Shown piece after piece: positions 21,035-31,269 of a stretch of DNA of 64,000 nt. Made by a program: the position numbers and the translations under genes. Each line of letters begins with the position of its first letter. The stretch's first letter is position 1. The notes under the pieces are model-generated. The model saw only the letters and a list, made by a program, of their open reading frames with translations. It searched no databases and was not told the DNA's origin. Source of the stretch: Thioclava nitratireducens (GTDB taxonomy: Bacteria > Pseudomonadota > Alphaproteobacteria > Rhodobacterales > Rhodobacteraceae); the NCBI RefSeq assembly GCF_001940525.2, contig NZ_CP019437.1, forward strand, positions 1,338,501 to 1,402,500. Direction: 5' to 3'.

Positions 21035-23775
21035 TGTGGATGCTCGGCCCTATCGGCTTCACCGCGCCCTGGCTTCTGCTGGGGCTGGCTGCGTTGCCGA
21101 TCATCTGGCTGATCCTGCGCGCGGTACCGCCCGCACCGATCCGCAGGCGCTTCCCGGGCGTCGCGCTGCTTTTGGGCCTCAAGGACGAGGAAGTGCAGGC
21201 CGCGCGCACGCCGTGGTGGCTGCTGGCGCTCCGTCTTCTGGCGCTGGCCGCCGCGATCATCGGTTTTGCCGGGCCGGTCCTGAACCCACAGCGGGTCGTG
21301 CCCGGAACCGGGCCGCTCCTGATCGTGGTCGACGGTAGCTGGGCCTCTGCCCGCGATTGGTCGCGCCGGGTAGAGCGGATGACGGCGGCGCTGAAGGATG
21401 CGCAGCAGGCGGGCCGTCCGGCAGCTGTAATTTCGCTGGCCGATCCGCCGCCCGCACAGGTGAGTTTCACGGATGCGGGCGCGCTGATCCAGTCGCTCCC
21501 CGGCATCCAGCCGCAGCCTTGGGCGCCGCAGAACTTCGACGCCGCAAACCTGCCGGACGGGAATTTCGAGACGCTCTGGCTGTCTGACGGGTTGGCCCGC
21601 GACGGCCGGGCCGGTGTTCTGAGCGCGCTGGAGGCGCGCGGTCCGGTCAAGGTCTGGCAGCCGCAACTGCCGGTTCTGGCGCTGGGCGCGGCCCGGATCG
21701 AGGATGGCGCGCTCGTCGTGCCCGCGCTTGCCTCCACTATTCCGCCCAGCCCGCGCGATGTCGCCGCTGTAGGGCGCGATCCGGCGGGTGTCGAGCGCGA
21801 GCTGGCGAGCCAGCCGCTTCAGTTCACCGACAGCCGCGAAACAGAGCTGCGTTTCGATCTGCCGCCCGAGCTACGCAACCGTATTACCCGGATCGAGGTC
21901 ACGGGCATGCGCTCGGCCGGTGCGGTGAGCCTGACCGATGACGCGGTCAAACGCCGCAAGGTCGCGATCCTGTCGGGTGCGCGCGACCGCGAGGGGCTGG
22001 AGCTGCTCTCGCCCACGCATTACCTGCATCAGGCGCTCGCCCCGACGGCGGACCTGATCGAGGGCACCCTTGCCGACGTGCTGACCGCCGATCCGGACGT
22101 GATCATCCTCGCCGATATGGCCGATCTGCCCGAACAGGCTAAACTGCAGGAATGGGTCGAGAAGGGCGGGCTGCTGATCCGCTTCGCAGGGCCGCGCATG
22201 GCCAATGCCAATCTCGACGCCGACACGTTGCTGCCGGTGCAGCTGCGTGCCGGAGGCCGCTCGCTGGGCGGCACGATGAGCTGGGGCGATCCGCGCGCGC
22301 TGGCGCCCTTCCCGGAAAACTCGCCCTTCACGGGGCTGACGGTGCCCGACGACGTGACGGTGAAGGCACAGGTCATGGCGGAGCCCGCGCCGGACCTGAG
22401 CGAACACACGATCGCCGCGCTGACCGACGGCACGCCGCTCGTCACCCGCGCCAAGATGGGGCAGGGGGCGGTCGTGCTGTTTCACGTCACCGCCAATGCC
22501 GAATGGTCGACCCTGCCGCTGTCGCTGCTGTTCCCGCAGATGCTGGAACGGCTCGCGGTCTCTGCCCGGCCCGCCGCGCCGGAAGAGGCTGATCTCGCAG
22601 GCCAGACCTGGGTGCCGCAGAAGCTGCTCGACGGGTTCGGGCGGCTGCAGGATGCAGGCGCTGCCGCAGGTGTGCCGGGCGAGGAGCTGGCCAAGGCCGA
22701 GCCGGGGCCGAAGCTGCGCCCCGGCATCTACACCGCCGAGGACCGCTCGGTCGCGCTGAACGCCCTGCCGCGCGGCGCGACGCTTTCGCCCGCGAGCTGG
22801 CCTGCGAATGTCCCCGTCGAAGGGGCTTTCGAACAACGCGAAATGCCCTTGAAAGGCTGGCTTCTGGGGGCTGCGCTTGCGGCGCTTCTGCTGGACATCC
22901 TCGCGACGCTGGCGCTCTCGGGCAAGCTCTGGGGGCCGCGTGCGATGAAGGCCGCCGCTTTCGGGGCCGCCGTGATCCTCGCAAGCTTCGCGCCGCCGCA
23001 AGCCCATGCCGAGGATATGGATCCGGCGCGCGCGATCGAGGCTGCGTCCAACGTGGTTCTGGCCGCGATGCCCACCGGCGATGCCGAAGTTGACCGGGTT
23101 TCGATGGCGGGGCTGAAGGGCCTGTCGCAGGTTCTCAACCGGCGTACCACGGTCGAGCCTTCCGCGCCGATGATGGTCGATCTGAAGAACGACGATCTGG
23201 CCGTCTTTACCTTCATCTACTGGCCGATCACGGCAGATCAGCCTGCACCGAGCCCGATGGAATATGCCAAGCTGAACCGCTACCTGCGCGGCGGCGGGAT
23301 GATCCTGTTCGACACGCGCGACGCCGATATCGCGGGCTTCGGCGAGGCGACGCCCGCAGGCAAGCGTTTGCAGGCGCTGGCCGCGCCCTTGGACATTCCG
23401 CCGCTCGCGCCGATACCGGATGATCACGTACTGACCCGCACCTTCTACCTTCTGCAGGATTTCCCCGGTCGCTATGATGGCACGATCTGGGTGGAGGCTC
23501 CGCCAGCCGATGCCGAACGCGCCGAGGGGATGCCGTTTCGCAACCTCAATGACGGGGTGACGCCGGTGGTGATCGGCGGCAACGACTGGGCCTCGGCCTG
23601 GGCCGTCGACGATCGCGGGATGCCGATGTTCCCGGTGGGGCGCGGCCGCACCGGCGAGCGTCAGCGCGAAATCGCGGATCGCTTCGGGGTGAACCTGATC
23701 ATGCATGTGCTGACCGGCAACTATAAATCCGATCAGGTCCATGTGCCTGCGCTTCTCGAAAGGCTGGGGCAATGA
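21034..23775 (+). CDS. BatA N-terminal / DUF4159 membrane protein
   Basis: 913 residues. The N-terminus has two membrane helices (about 8-30 and 55-85) with the aerotolerance-regulator BatA-type RRRFPGVALL segment. A long periplasmic middle follows, then more hydrophobic stretches at about 605-655, and a C-terminal DUF4159 domain (about 690-910). It overlaps the DUF58 stop by one base and the next gene by four. Probably the large membrane/periplasmic component of the MoxR system. Function not known. Confidence 0.88.
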   Translation: MWMLGPIGFTAPWLLLGLAALPIIWLILRAVPPAPIRRRFPGVALLLGLKDEEVQAARTPWWLLALRLLALAAAIIGFAGPVLNPQRVVPGTGPLLIVVDGSWASARDWSRRVERMTAALKDAQQAGRPAAVISLADPPPAQVSFTDAGALIQSLPGIQPQPWAPQNFDAANLPDGNFETLWLSDGLARDGRAGVLSALEARGPVKVWQPQLPVLALGAARIEDGALVVPALASTIPPSPRDVAAVGRDPAGVERELASQPLQFTDSRETELRFDLPPELRNRITRIEVTGMRSAGAVSLTDDAVKRRKVAILSGARDREGLELLSPTHYLHQALAPTADLIEGTLADVLTADPDVIILADMADLPEQAKLQEWVEKGGLLIRFAGPRMANANLDADTLLPVQLRAGGRSLGGTMSWGDPRALAPFPENSPFTGLTVPDDVTVKAQVMAEPAPDLSEHTIAALTDGTPLVTRAKMGQGAVVLFHVTANAEWSTLPLSLLFPQMLERLAVSARPAAPEEADLAGQTWVPQKLLDGFGRLQDAGAAAGVPGEELAKAEPGPKLRPGIYTAEDRSVALNALPRGATLSPASWPANVPVEGAFEQREMPLKGWLLGAALAALLLDILATLALSGKLWGPRAMKAAAFGAAVILASFAPPQAHAEDMDPARAIEAASNVVLAAMPTGDAEVDRVSMAGLKGLSQVLNRRTTVEPSAPMMVDLKNDDLAVFTFIYWPITADQPAPSPMEYAKLNRYLRGGGMILFDTRDADIAGFGEATPAGKRLQALAAPLDIPPLAPIPDDHVLTRTFYLLQDFPGRYDGTIWVEAPPADAERAEGMPFRNLNDGVTPVVIGGNDWASAWAVDDRGMPMFPVGRGRTGERQREIADRFGVNLIMHVLTGNYKSDQVHVPALLERLGQ

Positions 23776-25901
23776 ACGGGCTGTCGGTCATCTTCGCGCC
23801 GCTTCTGCCATGGCCTGTGATCGCGGGCGCGGGCGCTGTGGCGGCCGTTCTGCTGGCGCTGGCGCTCTGGCGCGGGCTCAAGGGCTGGGCGCTGCGGGCC
23901 TTGGCCGCGCTGGTGCTGCTGGCCGCGATCGCGCAGCCCTCCTTGCAGCGCGAACAGACCACGCCACTGTCGAATATCGTTTTGCTGGTCGACGACCGGT
24001 CCTCCTCGCAGAAGCTCTCGGATCGCGGGCAACAGACCGACCGCGCCGTGGCACGTCTGCAAGCGCAGCTCGATGCGATGCCTAATGTGGAGACGCGCCG
24101 GATCACCGTTCCGGACGGGGCCGACAATGCCGGCACTGAGCTGGGCGCGAGCCTCGCCGAGGCGCTGGCCGCCGAGCCGCGCGCCCGGGTCGCGGGGGCG
24201 CTGATGGTCACCGACGGGCAGGCCCATGACGCGCAGCTTGCCCCCGATCTGCCCGCGCCGCTGCAGGTACTGCTGACCGGCAAGCGCAGCGACTGGGATC
24301 GTCGTATCCTGATCGAGACCGCGCCTTCCTTTGGCATTATCGGTGAGGAAACCGATATCCGTCTCAAGGTCGAGGATATGGGCGCCGTTCCCGAAAGCGC
24401 GGGCGGCGTGGCCGATCTGACGATCTCGATCGATGGCAAGGATCCGAAAAGCTACAAGGTGCGCACCGATCGCGATCTGGAGCTGCCGCTGACGCTGACC
24501 CATGGCGGGCAGAACGTGGTGCAGTTCACCCTGACGCCGCTGGATGGAGAGCTGACCGACCGCAACAATGTCGCGACCGTGCAGATCAACGGCGTGCGCG
24601 ACCGGCTGCGGGTGCTTCTGGTCTCGGGTCAGCCCCATGCGGGCGAGCGGACGTGGCGCAACCTTCTTAAGTCGGATGCGGGCGTCGATCTCGTGCATTT
24701 CACCATCCTGCGTCCGCCGGAGAAACAGGACGGCGTGCCGGTGACGGAGCTGTCACTGATCGCCTTCCCGACGCAGGAGCTGTTCGTCGACAAGATCGAC
24801 CAGTTCGATCTGATCATCTTCGACCGCTACGGCGCACGGGGTATCCTGCCGTCGGCCTATTTCGACAACATCAAGGATTACGTCGAGCGCGGCGGCGCGA
24901 TCCTCGTGGCCGCCGGTCCGGAATTCGCAACCGTCGAGAGCCTCTATCAGACGAGCCTTGGCGACATCATGCCCGCGCGCCCCACCGGCCGCGTCATGTC
25001 GGAAAGCTTTCTGCCGCGCCCGACCGATCTGGGCCTGCGCCACCCGGTGACCGCCGGGCTGGAAGGGGCACCTGCGCCCGAGGGCGAGGATACGGCCGCC
25101 GAGAAAGACGGCCCGCATTGGGGGCACTGGCTGCGCCAGATCGAACTGACGAGCCCCACCGGCGAGGTCGTCATGTCCGGGGCCGAGGGCAAGCCGCTGC
25201 TGGTGCTATCGCGCGAAGGCGAGGGGCGGGTGGCGCTTTTGGCGTCCGATCAGGCATGGCTCTGGGATCGCGGCTATGACGGCGGTGGGCCACAGCTCGA
25301 ATTGCTGCGCCGTATCGCGCATTGGGAGATGAAAGAGCCTGAACTGGAAGAGGAGGCACTCTATGCCGAGATCGATCCCGGCGCGCTTTCGATGCGGATC
25401 ATCCGTCGCACGATGGAAGATACCGCGCCGCCGGTGACCGTGACGCTGCCCGATGGCTCGACGCAGGAAGTGCCGCTGACCGAGACCGCGCCGGGTCGCT
25501 TCACCGCGCGCTGGACCGCGCCCGAGGCAGGGCTCTACCGGCTCAAGGACGGCGATCTGGAGCGGGTCGTGGCGATGGGCCCCGCCAGCCCGCGCGAGTT
25601 CGAACAGACGATTGCCAGCGGGGATCCCCTCGCTGCCGTGGTCGAGGCGTCGAATGGCGGCGTGACGCGGCTCGAAGACGGGGTGCCCGATATCCGCGAG
25701 GTGCGTGCGGGGCGACCCTCGGCAGGGCGCGGCTGGATCGGCATCACGCCGCGCGGCGCAACGGCCACCACCGATATCCGCGTGCAGCCGCTGATGCCCG
25801 CCTGGGTCTGGCTGCTCCTCGCAGCGCTGCTGACCGTGGGGGCATGGCTGATCGAAGGGTGGAATCGGCGCGGCGGTGGCGGCGGGCCGAGCGCAGCGTG
25901 A
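23772..25901 (+). CDS. large membrane protein with glutamine-amidotransferase-like domain, MoxR operon
   Basis: 709 residues. Two N-terminal helices (about 10-60), then a VWA-like start (VLLVDDRSSS), then a region resembling the class-I glutamine amidotransferase-like fold (LRVLLVSGQPHAGERTWR; GGAILVAAGPEF; VALLASDQAWLWDRG), and a C-terminal helix near 675-700. I see no clear catalytic Cys-His pair in the amidotransferase-like part, so it is probably not catalytic. Coupled to the DUF4159 gene by a 4-base overlap. The last gene of the operon. Confidence 0.82.
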   Translation: MNGLSVIFAPLLPWPVIAGAGAVAAVLLALALWRGLKGWALRALAALVLLAAIAQPSLQREQTTPLSNIVLLVDDRSSSQKLSDRGQQTDRAVARLQAQLDAMPNVETRRITVPDGADNAGTELGASLAEALAAEPRARVAGALMVTDGQAHDAQLAPDLPAPLQVLLTGKRSDWDRRILIETAPSFGIIGEETDIRLKVEDMGAVPESAGGVADLTISIDGKDPKSYKVRTDRDLELPLTLTHGGQNVVQFTLTPLDGELTDRNNVATVQINGVRDRLRVLLVSGQPHAGERTWRNLLKSDAGVDLVHFTILRPPEKQDGVPVTELSLIAFPTQELFVDKIDQFDLIIFDRYGARGILPSAYFDNIKDYVERGGAILVAAGPEFATVESLYQTSLGDIMPARPTGRVMSESFLPRPTDLGLRHPVTAGLEGAPAPEGEDTAAEKDGPHWGHWLRQIELTSPTGEVVMSGAEGKPLLVLSREGEGRVALLASDQAWLWDRGYDGGGPQLELLRRIAHWEMKEPELEEEALYAEIDPGALSMRIIRRTMEDTAPPVTVTLPDGSTQEVPLTETAPGRFTARWTAPEAGLYRLKDGDLERVVAMGPASPREFEQTIASGDPLAAVVEASNGGVTRLEDGVPDIREVRAGRPSAGRGWIGITPRGATATTDIRVQPLMPAWVWLLLAALLTVGAWLIEGWNRRGGGGGPSAA

Positions 25902-25984
25902 CCCAAGCGGGGATTGCCCGGAGACCGCTTCGCGTGTAGCAGGTGTTAGCGGTATCGGAACGCGAAGACGGAGGAGAGGCCCCG

Positions 25985-26908
25985 ATGATCCTGAGCTGTG
26001 GTGAGGCACTGATCGACATGCTCCCGCGCGAGAGCGCGCAAGGCGAGCCGGCCTTTGCGCCCTATCCCGGAGGAGCGGTGTTCAATACCGCGATCGCGCT
26101 GGGGCGGTTGGGGGCGCGCTCGGGTTTCCTGTCGGGGCTGTCGGAGGATCTGTTCGGGCAGATGCTGGTCCACTCACTCTCTGATAGCGGCGTCGATGCG
26201 GGGCTCTCGGTCCGCTCGGACCGGCCCACGACGCTGGCCTTTGTGACGCTCACCGACGGCCATGCGAGCTACGCCTTCTACGACGAGAATACCGCGGGTC
26301 GCATGCTGAAGATCGAGGATATGCCTGCGATCCCGGCAGAGGTGAAGGCGATGTTCTTCGGTGGCATCTCCCTGCCGGTCGAGCCCTGCGGCGCGGCCTA
26401 TGAGGCGCTGATGCTGCGCGAGGCGGAGAGCCGCGTGACGATGATCGACCCGAATATCCGTCCTGGTTTCATCCGCGACGAGACGGCCTATCGCGCGCGG
26501 CTTGAACGGATGTTCGCCGTGGCCGATATCGTGAAGGTCTCGGACGAGGATCTGCGCTGGATCGAAGGGCCGGGCACCATCGCCGATCTCGCGCGCGGGC
26601 TGCTCGCCAAGGGGCCGAAGCTGGTCTTCGTCACCGAAGGCGCGACCGGCGCGCATGGCTTCTCGAAGCACTGCGAGGTGTTCGTGCCCGCGCGCAAGGT
26701 CGAGGTAATCGATACGGTCGGTGCAGGCGACACGTTCAACGCTGGCGTTCTGGCGGCGCTGGATCGCGCCGATGCTCTCGACAAGCGCAAGCTTGCAGGA
26801 GACGAGGAAGAATTGATCTCCGACTGCCTCAAGCTGGGCGTGGCCGCCGCTGCGGTCGTCGTCAGCCGGGCAGGGGCCAACCCGCCCTGGTCGGACGAAC
26901 TGGCATGA
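25985..26908 (+). CDS. PfkB family sugar kinase (fructokinase-like)
   Basis: 307 residues. Ribokinase/PfkB fold: N-terminal [12 protein letters not shown], the [18 protein letters not shown] segment and the anion-hole/catalytic [12 protein letters not shown] motif near residue 245. The start resembles fructokinases (GEALIDM). It phosphorylates a sugar with ATP; fructose is the best guess. The ATG follows GGAGGAGAGG. It overlaps dtd by four bases (ATGA). Confidence 0.87.
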   Translation: MILSCGEALIDMLPRESAQGEPAFAPYPGGAVFNTAIALGRLGARSGFLSGLSEDLFGQMLVHSLSDSGVDAGLSVRSDRPTTLAFVTLTDGHASYAFYDENTAGRMLKIEDMPAIPAEVKAMFFGGISLPVEPCGAAYEALMLREAESRVTMIDPNIRPGFIRDETAYRARLERMFAVADIVKVSDEDLRWIEGPGTIADLARGLLAKGPKLVFVTEGATGAHGFSKHCEVFVPARKVEVIDTVGAGDTFNAGVLAALDRADALDKRKLAGDEEELISDCLKLGVAAAAVVVSRAGANPPWSDELA

Positions 26909-27354
26909 GGGCGCTGGTCCAGCGGGTCTCCGAAGCCTCGGTCACCGTCGACGGCAATCGCATCTCCGAAATCGGGCCCGGCCTTCTGATCCTGTGCTGT
27001 GCGATGCAGGGTGATGACGAGAAAGTGGCCGAGAAACTGGCAGAGCGGGTCTCGAAACTGCGCATCTTCAAGGACGAGGCGGGCAAGATGAACCGCGCGG
27101 TGGGTGATATTGGCGGCGCCTGTCTGGTGGTCAGCCAGTTCACGCTGGCCGCTGACACCTCGCGCGGCAACCGCCCCGGTTTCTCTGCCGCCGCACCGCC
27201 CGAAGAGGGCGATCGGCTGTATCGGCATTTCGCCCGGCACCTCGAATCTCTGGGCCTGCCGGTCCAGACCGGGGCGTTCGGCGCGGATATGAAAGTGGCG
27301 CTTCTGAACGACGGGCCGGTCACGATCTGGATGGACAGCGCCGACCGTCCGTGA
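26905..27354 (+). CDS. dtd: D-aminoacyl-tRNA deacylase
   Basis: 149 residues, full length. Starts [17 protein letters not shown]. The two cross-subunit motifs SQFTLAAD (SQxT) and the C-terminal NDGPVTI (Gly-cisPro-type NXGPVT) are both intact. It hydrolyses D-amino acids mischarged on tRNA. Translationally coupled to the upstream kinase gene. Confidence 0.97.
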   Translation: MRALVQRVSEASVTVDGNRISEIGPGLLILCCAMQGDDEKVAEKLAERVSKLRIFKDEAGKMNRAVGDIGGACLVVSQFTLAADTSRGNRPGFSAAAPPEEGDRLYRHFARHLESLGLPVQTGAFGADMKVALLNDGPVTIWMDSADRP

Positions 27355-27405
27355 ACGTCGCTGGGGCAGTCTTGCTCCCCTGAAAATCGCGGGCTATTGC
27401 AGGCC

Positions 27406-27987
27406 ATGGCCAAGCTCTACTTCCATTATTCCACGATGAACGCGGGCAAGAGCACGATCCTCTTGCAAGCCTCCCACAACTATATCGAACGCGGGATGGA
27501 GACGTTCCTCGTGACCGCGCGGCTCGACAATCGCGCGGGCGACGGGCGCATCGCGAGCCGGATCGGCATCGGTGCGGAGGCGGCCTGTTTCACCGAAGAG
27601 ACCGATATGTTCGCGCTGATCGAGAAGCGCTTGGCGGACGGCCCCTGCGCCTGCATCTTCGTGGACGAGGCGCAGTTCCTGACCGAGACGCAGGTCTGGC
27701 AGATCGCTCGCGCGGTCGATGACCTGCGCGTGCCGGTGATGTGCTACGGGTTGCGCGTGGATTTTCAGGGCAAGCTGTTCCCCGGCTCGGCGGCGCTGCT
27801 GGCGCTCGCCGACGAGATGCGCGAAGTCCGCACGATCTGCCATTGCGGCAAGAAGGCCACGATGGTGGTGCGGATGGGCCCGGACGGACAGGCGCTGCGC
27901 GATGGCGATCAGGTGCAGATCGGTGGCAACGAGACCTATGTCAGCCTCTGCCGCCGTCATTGGCGCGAGGCGATGGGAGAGGCCTAA
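27406..27987 (+). CDS. tdk: thymidine kinase
   Basis: 193 residues, type II TK. P-loop STMNAGKST at residues 9-17, DEAQF catalytic Glu region, lasso segment with GLRVDFQGK, and a zinc site from CHCGKK plus CRRHW. Starts at ATG 27406 (a TTG three codons upstream is less likely). Phosphorylates thymidine in the salvage pathway. Only three bases separate its stop from that of the convergent FabH-type gene. Confidence 0.96.
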   Translation: MAKLYFHYSTMNAGKSTILLQASHNYIERGMETFLVTARLDNRAGDGRIASRIGIGAEAACFTEETDMFALIEKRLADGPCACIFVDEAQFLTETQVWQIARAVDDLRVPVMCYGLRVDFQGKLFPGSAALLALADEMREVRTICHCGKKATMVVRMGPDGQALRDGDQVQIGGNETYVSLCRRHWREAMGEA

Positions 27988-27990
27988 GCC

Positions 27991-29109
27991 TCAGATCTTC
28001 TCGACCACGACCGAGCCCACCGAATAGCCCGCCCCGAAAGAACAGATCAGCCCGATCTCGCCCGGTTTGAAATCGTCGGAATATTTCGAAAACGCGATGA
28101 TCGACCCGGCAGACGACGTGTTGGCGTAATCCTGCAGGATATTGGGCTGCTCGCCCGGCTCGGGATCGCGGCCCAGAACTTTCTTGCCGATGAAGTCGTT
28201 CATTGATTTGTTCGCCTGATGGAGCCAGAGGCGGTGCAGGTCCTCGGTCGCCACGCCAGTCTCAGTGAGGTGGTCGTGGATATGGCCCGCCACCATTGGC
28301 AGCACTTCCTTGAAGACCTTACGGCCCTCCTGCATGAACTGCATGTCGCGGCGGTCGGCCACGCCATCGGGCCGGGTGCGGCGCAGGAAGCCGTTATTGT
28401 TGCGGATGTTGTTCGAGAACTCCGTCGCGCAACGGGTGGAACGGATCAGGAAGCCATGTGGCGCATCCTCGCGCCGTTCGATTAGCGTCGCGGTCGCCAC
28501 ATCGCCGAAGATGAAATGGCAATCCCGGTCGCGCCATTCGAGATGGCCCGAGGTGATTTCGGGGTTCACGACCAGCGCGCGCCGCACGGAGCCGGTGCGG
28601 ATCATGTCGGCGGCGGCCTGAATGCCGAAAGTGGCCGAGGAACAAGCGACGTTCATATCGAAGGCGAAACCGCCCGCGCCGAGAAGCTTCTGAACCTCGA
28701 TCGCGATGGCGGGGTAGGCGCGTTCCATGTTCGAGGCCGCGCAGATCACCAGATCGACGTCCCCGCCCGTGCGGCCCGCCATCTTCAGCGCCTTGTGGCA
28801 GGCATCGAGCGCGATCTCGGCCATGATGCCGGGTTCGTCATCCGAGCGCTGGCGCAGGCGCGGATACATGCGCGTGGGGTCCAGCACGCCTTCCTTGTCC
28901 ATCACGTAGCGCTGCTCGATACCGGAGGCTTTCAGGATGAACTCGACCGAGCTATGCGGCTTGGCCTCGATCTCGCCTGCGGCGATGGCCTCTGCGTTCT
29001 CGGCGTTGAACAGATCGGCATAGGCGTTGAATGCTTCAACCAGTTCGGCATTCGTGATGACGTGTTCCGGCGTATAGACCCCGGTCCCGGTAATGACGGC
29101 TTGATGCAT
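27991..29109 (-). CDS. beta-ketoacyl-ACP synthase III-type enzyme
   Basis: 372 residues, thiolase fold. The active-site Cys is C156 (NVACSSATFG), followed by His (LHQANKSMN) and Asn (DYANTSSAGS). It is some 50 residues longer than E. coli FabH, with an insert near residues 30-90, so it is the longer KAS III subgroup common in Rhodobacterales. The start ATG 29109 has GGAGGAT upstream. Fatty-acid initiation is likely; a specialised condensation is possible. Confidence 0.88.
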   Translation of the reverse strand: MHQAVITGTGVYTPEHVITNAELVEAFNAYADLFNAENAEAIAAGEIEAKPHSSVEFILKASGIEQRYVMDKEGVLDPTRMYPRLRQRSDDEPGIMAEIALDACHKALKMAGRTGGDVDLVICAASNMERAYPAIAIEVQKLLGAGGFAFDMNVACSSATFGIQAAADMIRTGSVRRALVVNPEITSGHLEWRDRDCHFIFGDVATATLIERREDAPHGFLIRSTRCATEFSNNIRNNNGFLRRTRPDGVADRRDMQFMQEGRKVFKEVLPMVAGHIHDHLTETGVATEDLHRLWLHQANKSMNDFIGKKVLGRDPEPGEQPNILQDYANTSSAGSIIAFSKYSDDFKPGEIGLICSFGAGYSVGSVVVEKI

Positions 29110-29151
29110 CGGATCCTCCTTGGCAGAGCCTCCCGCCAAGGAGGTGAAAGG

Positions 29152-30099
29152 TCAAGACGACACGCGATTGGGCGGCGTGTTGCCGTCACGAAAGGCGATG
29201 AGGTTGTCGACCGCCATGTGGCCCATGTCGTCGCGCACCTCAAGAGCGGCGGTGCCCAGATGCGGAAGCAACGTGACGTTATCCATCTCGCGCAGGGCCT
29301 CGGGGACGTCGGGCTCGCGCTCATAGACGTCAAGGCCCGCGCCCGCGATCACATTGCCCTGCATCGCCGCCACCAGTGCCGCCTCGTCGACGATATCGCC
29401 GCGTGCGATATTGATGAGATGCGCATGCGGCTGCATCTTCGCGATCTCGGCGGCGCCGATCAGGTGATGCGTGGCGGGGCTCGCCGGCACCGCGATTACC
29501 ACGAAATCGGAACTGGTGAGCAACTCGTCCTGGCTCAAGTGCGTCGCGGGGAAGCCCGGGTTGACGGGGGTGCGCTTGGTGTAAGCCACCTCCATGCCGA
29601 AGCCGAAATGGCAGCGCTTCGCAATTGCCGTGCCGATGCGGCCCAGACCGATGATCCCGACTTTCTTGCCCGAGACGTGCTGGCCTAGGAATTGCGTCGG
29701 CGTCCAGCCGGTCCACTCGCCGCGCCGCACGAACCGCTCGCCCGCCGAGGCGCGCCGTGCGCTCATCAGGATCAGCATCATCGCGATATCGGCGGTGGCG
29801 TCCGTCACCGCGCCCGGCGTGTTGGTCACCGTGATGCCCTTCGCCTCGGCGGCGGCCACGTCGATATGGTTATAGCCGACCCCGAAGTTGGCCACGATCT
29901 TCGCGCGCGGGCTGCCCTCGAAGGCCGCCGCCGTCACCTTGTCGCCAAGCGTGACGAGAAGCGCGTCATACTCGGCCAGAGCCGCGCGGGTTTCCTCCTC
30001 GGTCATCGGCGCGGCCCCGTTGCGGAAGGTCACGTCGAATTCGCGCGCCACGCGGGCCTCGACTTCGTCGGTCAGCTTGCGGGTCACGAGGAGCTTCAT
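29152..30099 (-). CDS. D-2-hydroxyacid dehydrogenase (glyoxylate/hydroxypyruvate reductase-like)
   Basis: 315 residues. NAD(P) loop GLGRIGTAIAK, catalytic Arg in NIARGD, Glu in YEREP and His in LPHLGTA. The closest subgroup appears to be GhrB/glycerate dehydrogenase. It reduces a 2-oxo acid, probably glyoxylate or hydroxypyruvate, which links to the hyi and glycine-cleavage functions elsewhere in the window. The ATG at 30099 overlaps the csaA stop (ATGA). Confidence 0.9.
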   Translation of the reverse strand: MKLLVTRKLTDEVEARVAREFDVTFRNGAAPMTEEETRAALAEYDALLVTLGDKVTAAAFEGSPRAKIVANFGVGYNHIDVAAAEAKGITVTNTPGAVTDATADIAMMLILMSARRASAGERFVRRGEWTGWTPTQFLGQHVSGKKVGIIGLGRIGTAIAKRCHFGFGMEVAYTKRTPVNPGFPATHLSQDELLTSSDFVVIAVPASPATHHLIGAAEIAKMQPHAHLINIARGDIVDEAALVAAMQGNVIAGAGLDVYEREPDVPEALREMDNVTLLPHLGTAALEVRDDMGHMAVDNLIAFRDGNTPPNRVSS

Positions 30100-30434
30100 C
30101 AATACATCCTCCCGCCGATCGGGACGTCCTTGTCGGGCGTCAGCAGCACGACCTCGCCTGCCTCGTCCGGCACGCCGAGCACCAGCGCCTCGGACATGAA
30201 CGGTCCGATCTGGCGCGGCGGAAAGTTGACCACGCCGAAGACCAGCTTGCCGACCAGCTCCTCGGGCGCGTAATGCACCGTGATCTGGGCGGAGCTTTTC
30301 TTCACGCCGATCTCCGGGCCGTAATCGACCCAGAGCTTGATCGCGGGCTTGCGCGCCTCGGGGAAGGGCTCGGCCTGCGTGATCCGGCCGCACCGGATGT
30401 CGACCTTCATGAAGTCGTCGAAGGAGATGGTCAT
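30099..30434 (-). CDS. csaA: tRNA-binding OB-fold protein CsaA
   Basis: 111 residues, a single tRNA-binding (EMAP/MetRS-C-like) OB fold: FDDFMKVDIRCGRI, then VVNFPPRQIGPFMSE. CsaA is described as an export-related chaperone and RNA-binding homodimer. Middle gene of the proC-csaA-dehydrogenase run, overlapping both neighbours by 4 and 1 bases, hence one operon. Confidence 0.93.
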   Translation of the reverse strand: MTISFDDFMKVDIRCGRITQAEPFPEARKPAIKLWVDYGPEIGVKKSSAQITVHYAPEELVGKLVFGVVNFPPRQIGPFMSEALVLGVPDEAGEVVLLTPDKDVPIGGRMY

Positions 30435-31243
30435 TTCCCCAGCTCCCGGTTGCGCGCGATATTCGCGGCGACCGCTTTGCGCATCAGGGGCGGCATGCCG
30501 GTCTCGGGGTCCATCAGAACCTCGAGCGCCGCTGCCGTGGTGCCGCCGGGCGAGGTGACGTTCTCGCGCAGCTTCGACGGGCTCTCGTCGCTATCCTCGG
30601 CCAATTGCCCCGCGCCGCCGACGGTCGCCTTGGCGAGCCGCAGCGCCAGGTCGGGATCGAGCCCCTCGGCCTCGCCCGCTGCCGCCATCACCTCGATCAG
30701 GTGGAAGACATAGGCCGGGCCCGAGCCGGAGACGCCGATTACCGCATCCATCTGGCCCTCGTTGTCGAGCCGCACGACCTGACCCACGCCGGTCATCAGC
30801 GCATCTGCCGTGTCGAGATCGTCACTCGTCGCGTTCGGATTGCCGACGATCGCGGTCACGCCACGGCCGATCGCGGCGGGCGTGTTGGGCATGGCGCGCA
30901 CCAGACGCGCCTGCTTGCCCAGCATCTTCTCGTAGCCCTCGATGGTGATCCCCGCGGCGACGGTGACGAACAGAGTATCGCCTTCGGCCATGGCCGACAG
31001 CTGCGGCAGCGCGTCGGCCATCATCTGCGGCTTCACCGCGACGAGGACGACAGCCGGGTGGTCGGGCAGTTCGGCGTTGAGATTCACGCCGGACTCTTTC
31101 AGCCAGTCGGATGGATTCGGATCGACCACCCAGACCGAAGCTGCGGGCAGACCGCCCTTCAACAGCCCCTGAAGGATCGCGCCGCCCATGCGTCCGCAGC
31201 CCAGAATGACGAGGCCGCGGTCGGAAATGTTATCAAAGCTCAT
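30431..31243 (-). CDS. proC: pyrroline-5-carboxylate reductase
   Basis: 270 residues, full length. NAD(P) loop LGCGRMGGAIL at residues 14-24 and the C-terminal ProC signature SPGGTTAAALEVL. Makes proline from pyrroline-5-carboxylate. First in a three-gene operon with csaA and the hydroxyacid dehydrogenase. The start ATG 31243 has GGGGGAAG upstream. Confidence 0.97.
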   Translation of the reverse strand: MSFDNISDRGLVILGCGRMGGAILQGLLKGGLPAASVWVVDPNPSDWLKESGVNLNAELPDHPAVVLVAVKPQMMADALPQLSAMAEGDTLFVTVAAGITIEGYEKMLGKQARLVRAMPNTPAAIGRGVTAIVGNPNATSDDLDTADALMTGVGQVVRLDNEGQMDAVIGVSGSGPAYVFHLIEVMAAAGEAEGLDPDLALRLAKATVGGAGQLAEDSDESPSKLRENVTSPGGTTAAALEVLMDPETGMPPLMRKAVAANIARNRELGK

Positions 31244-31269
31244 GCTTCCCCCTTTGGTTCGGGGGGAGA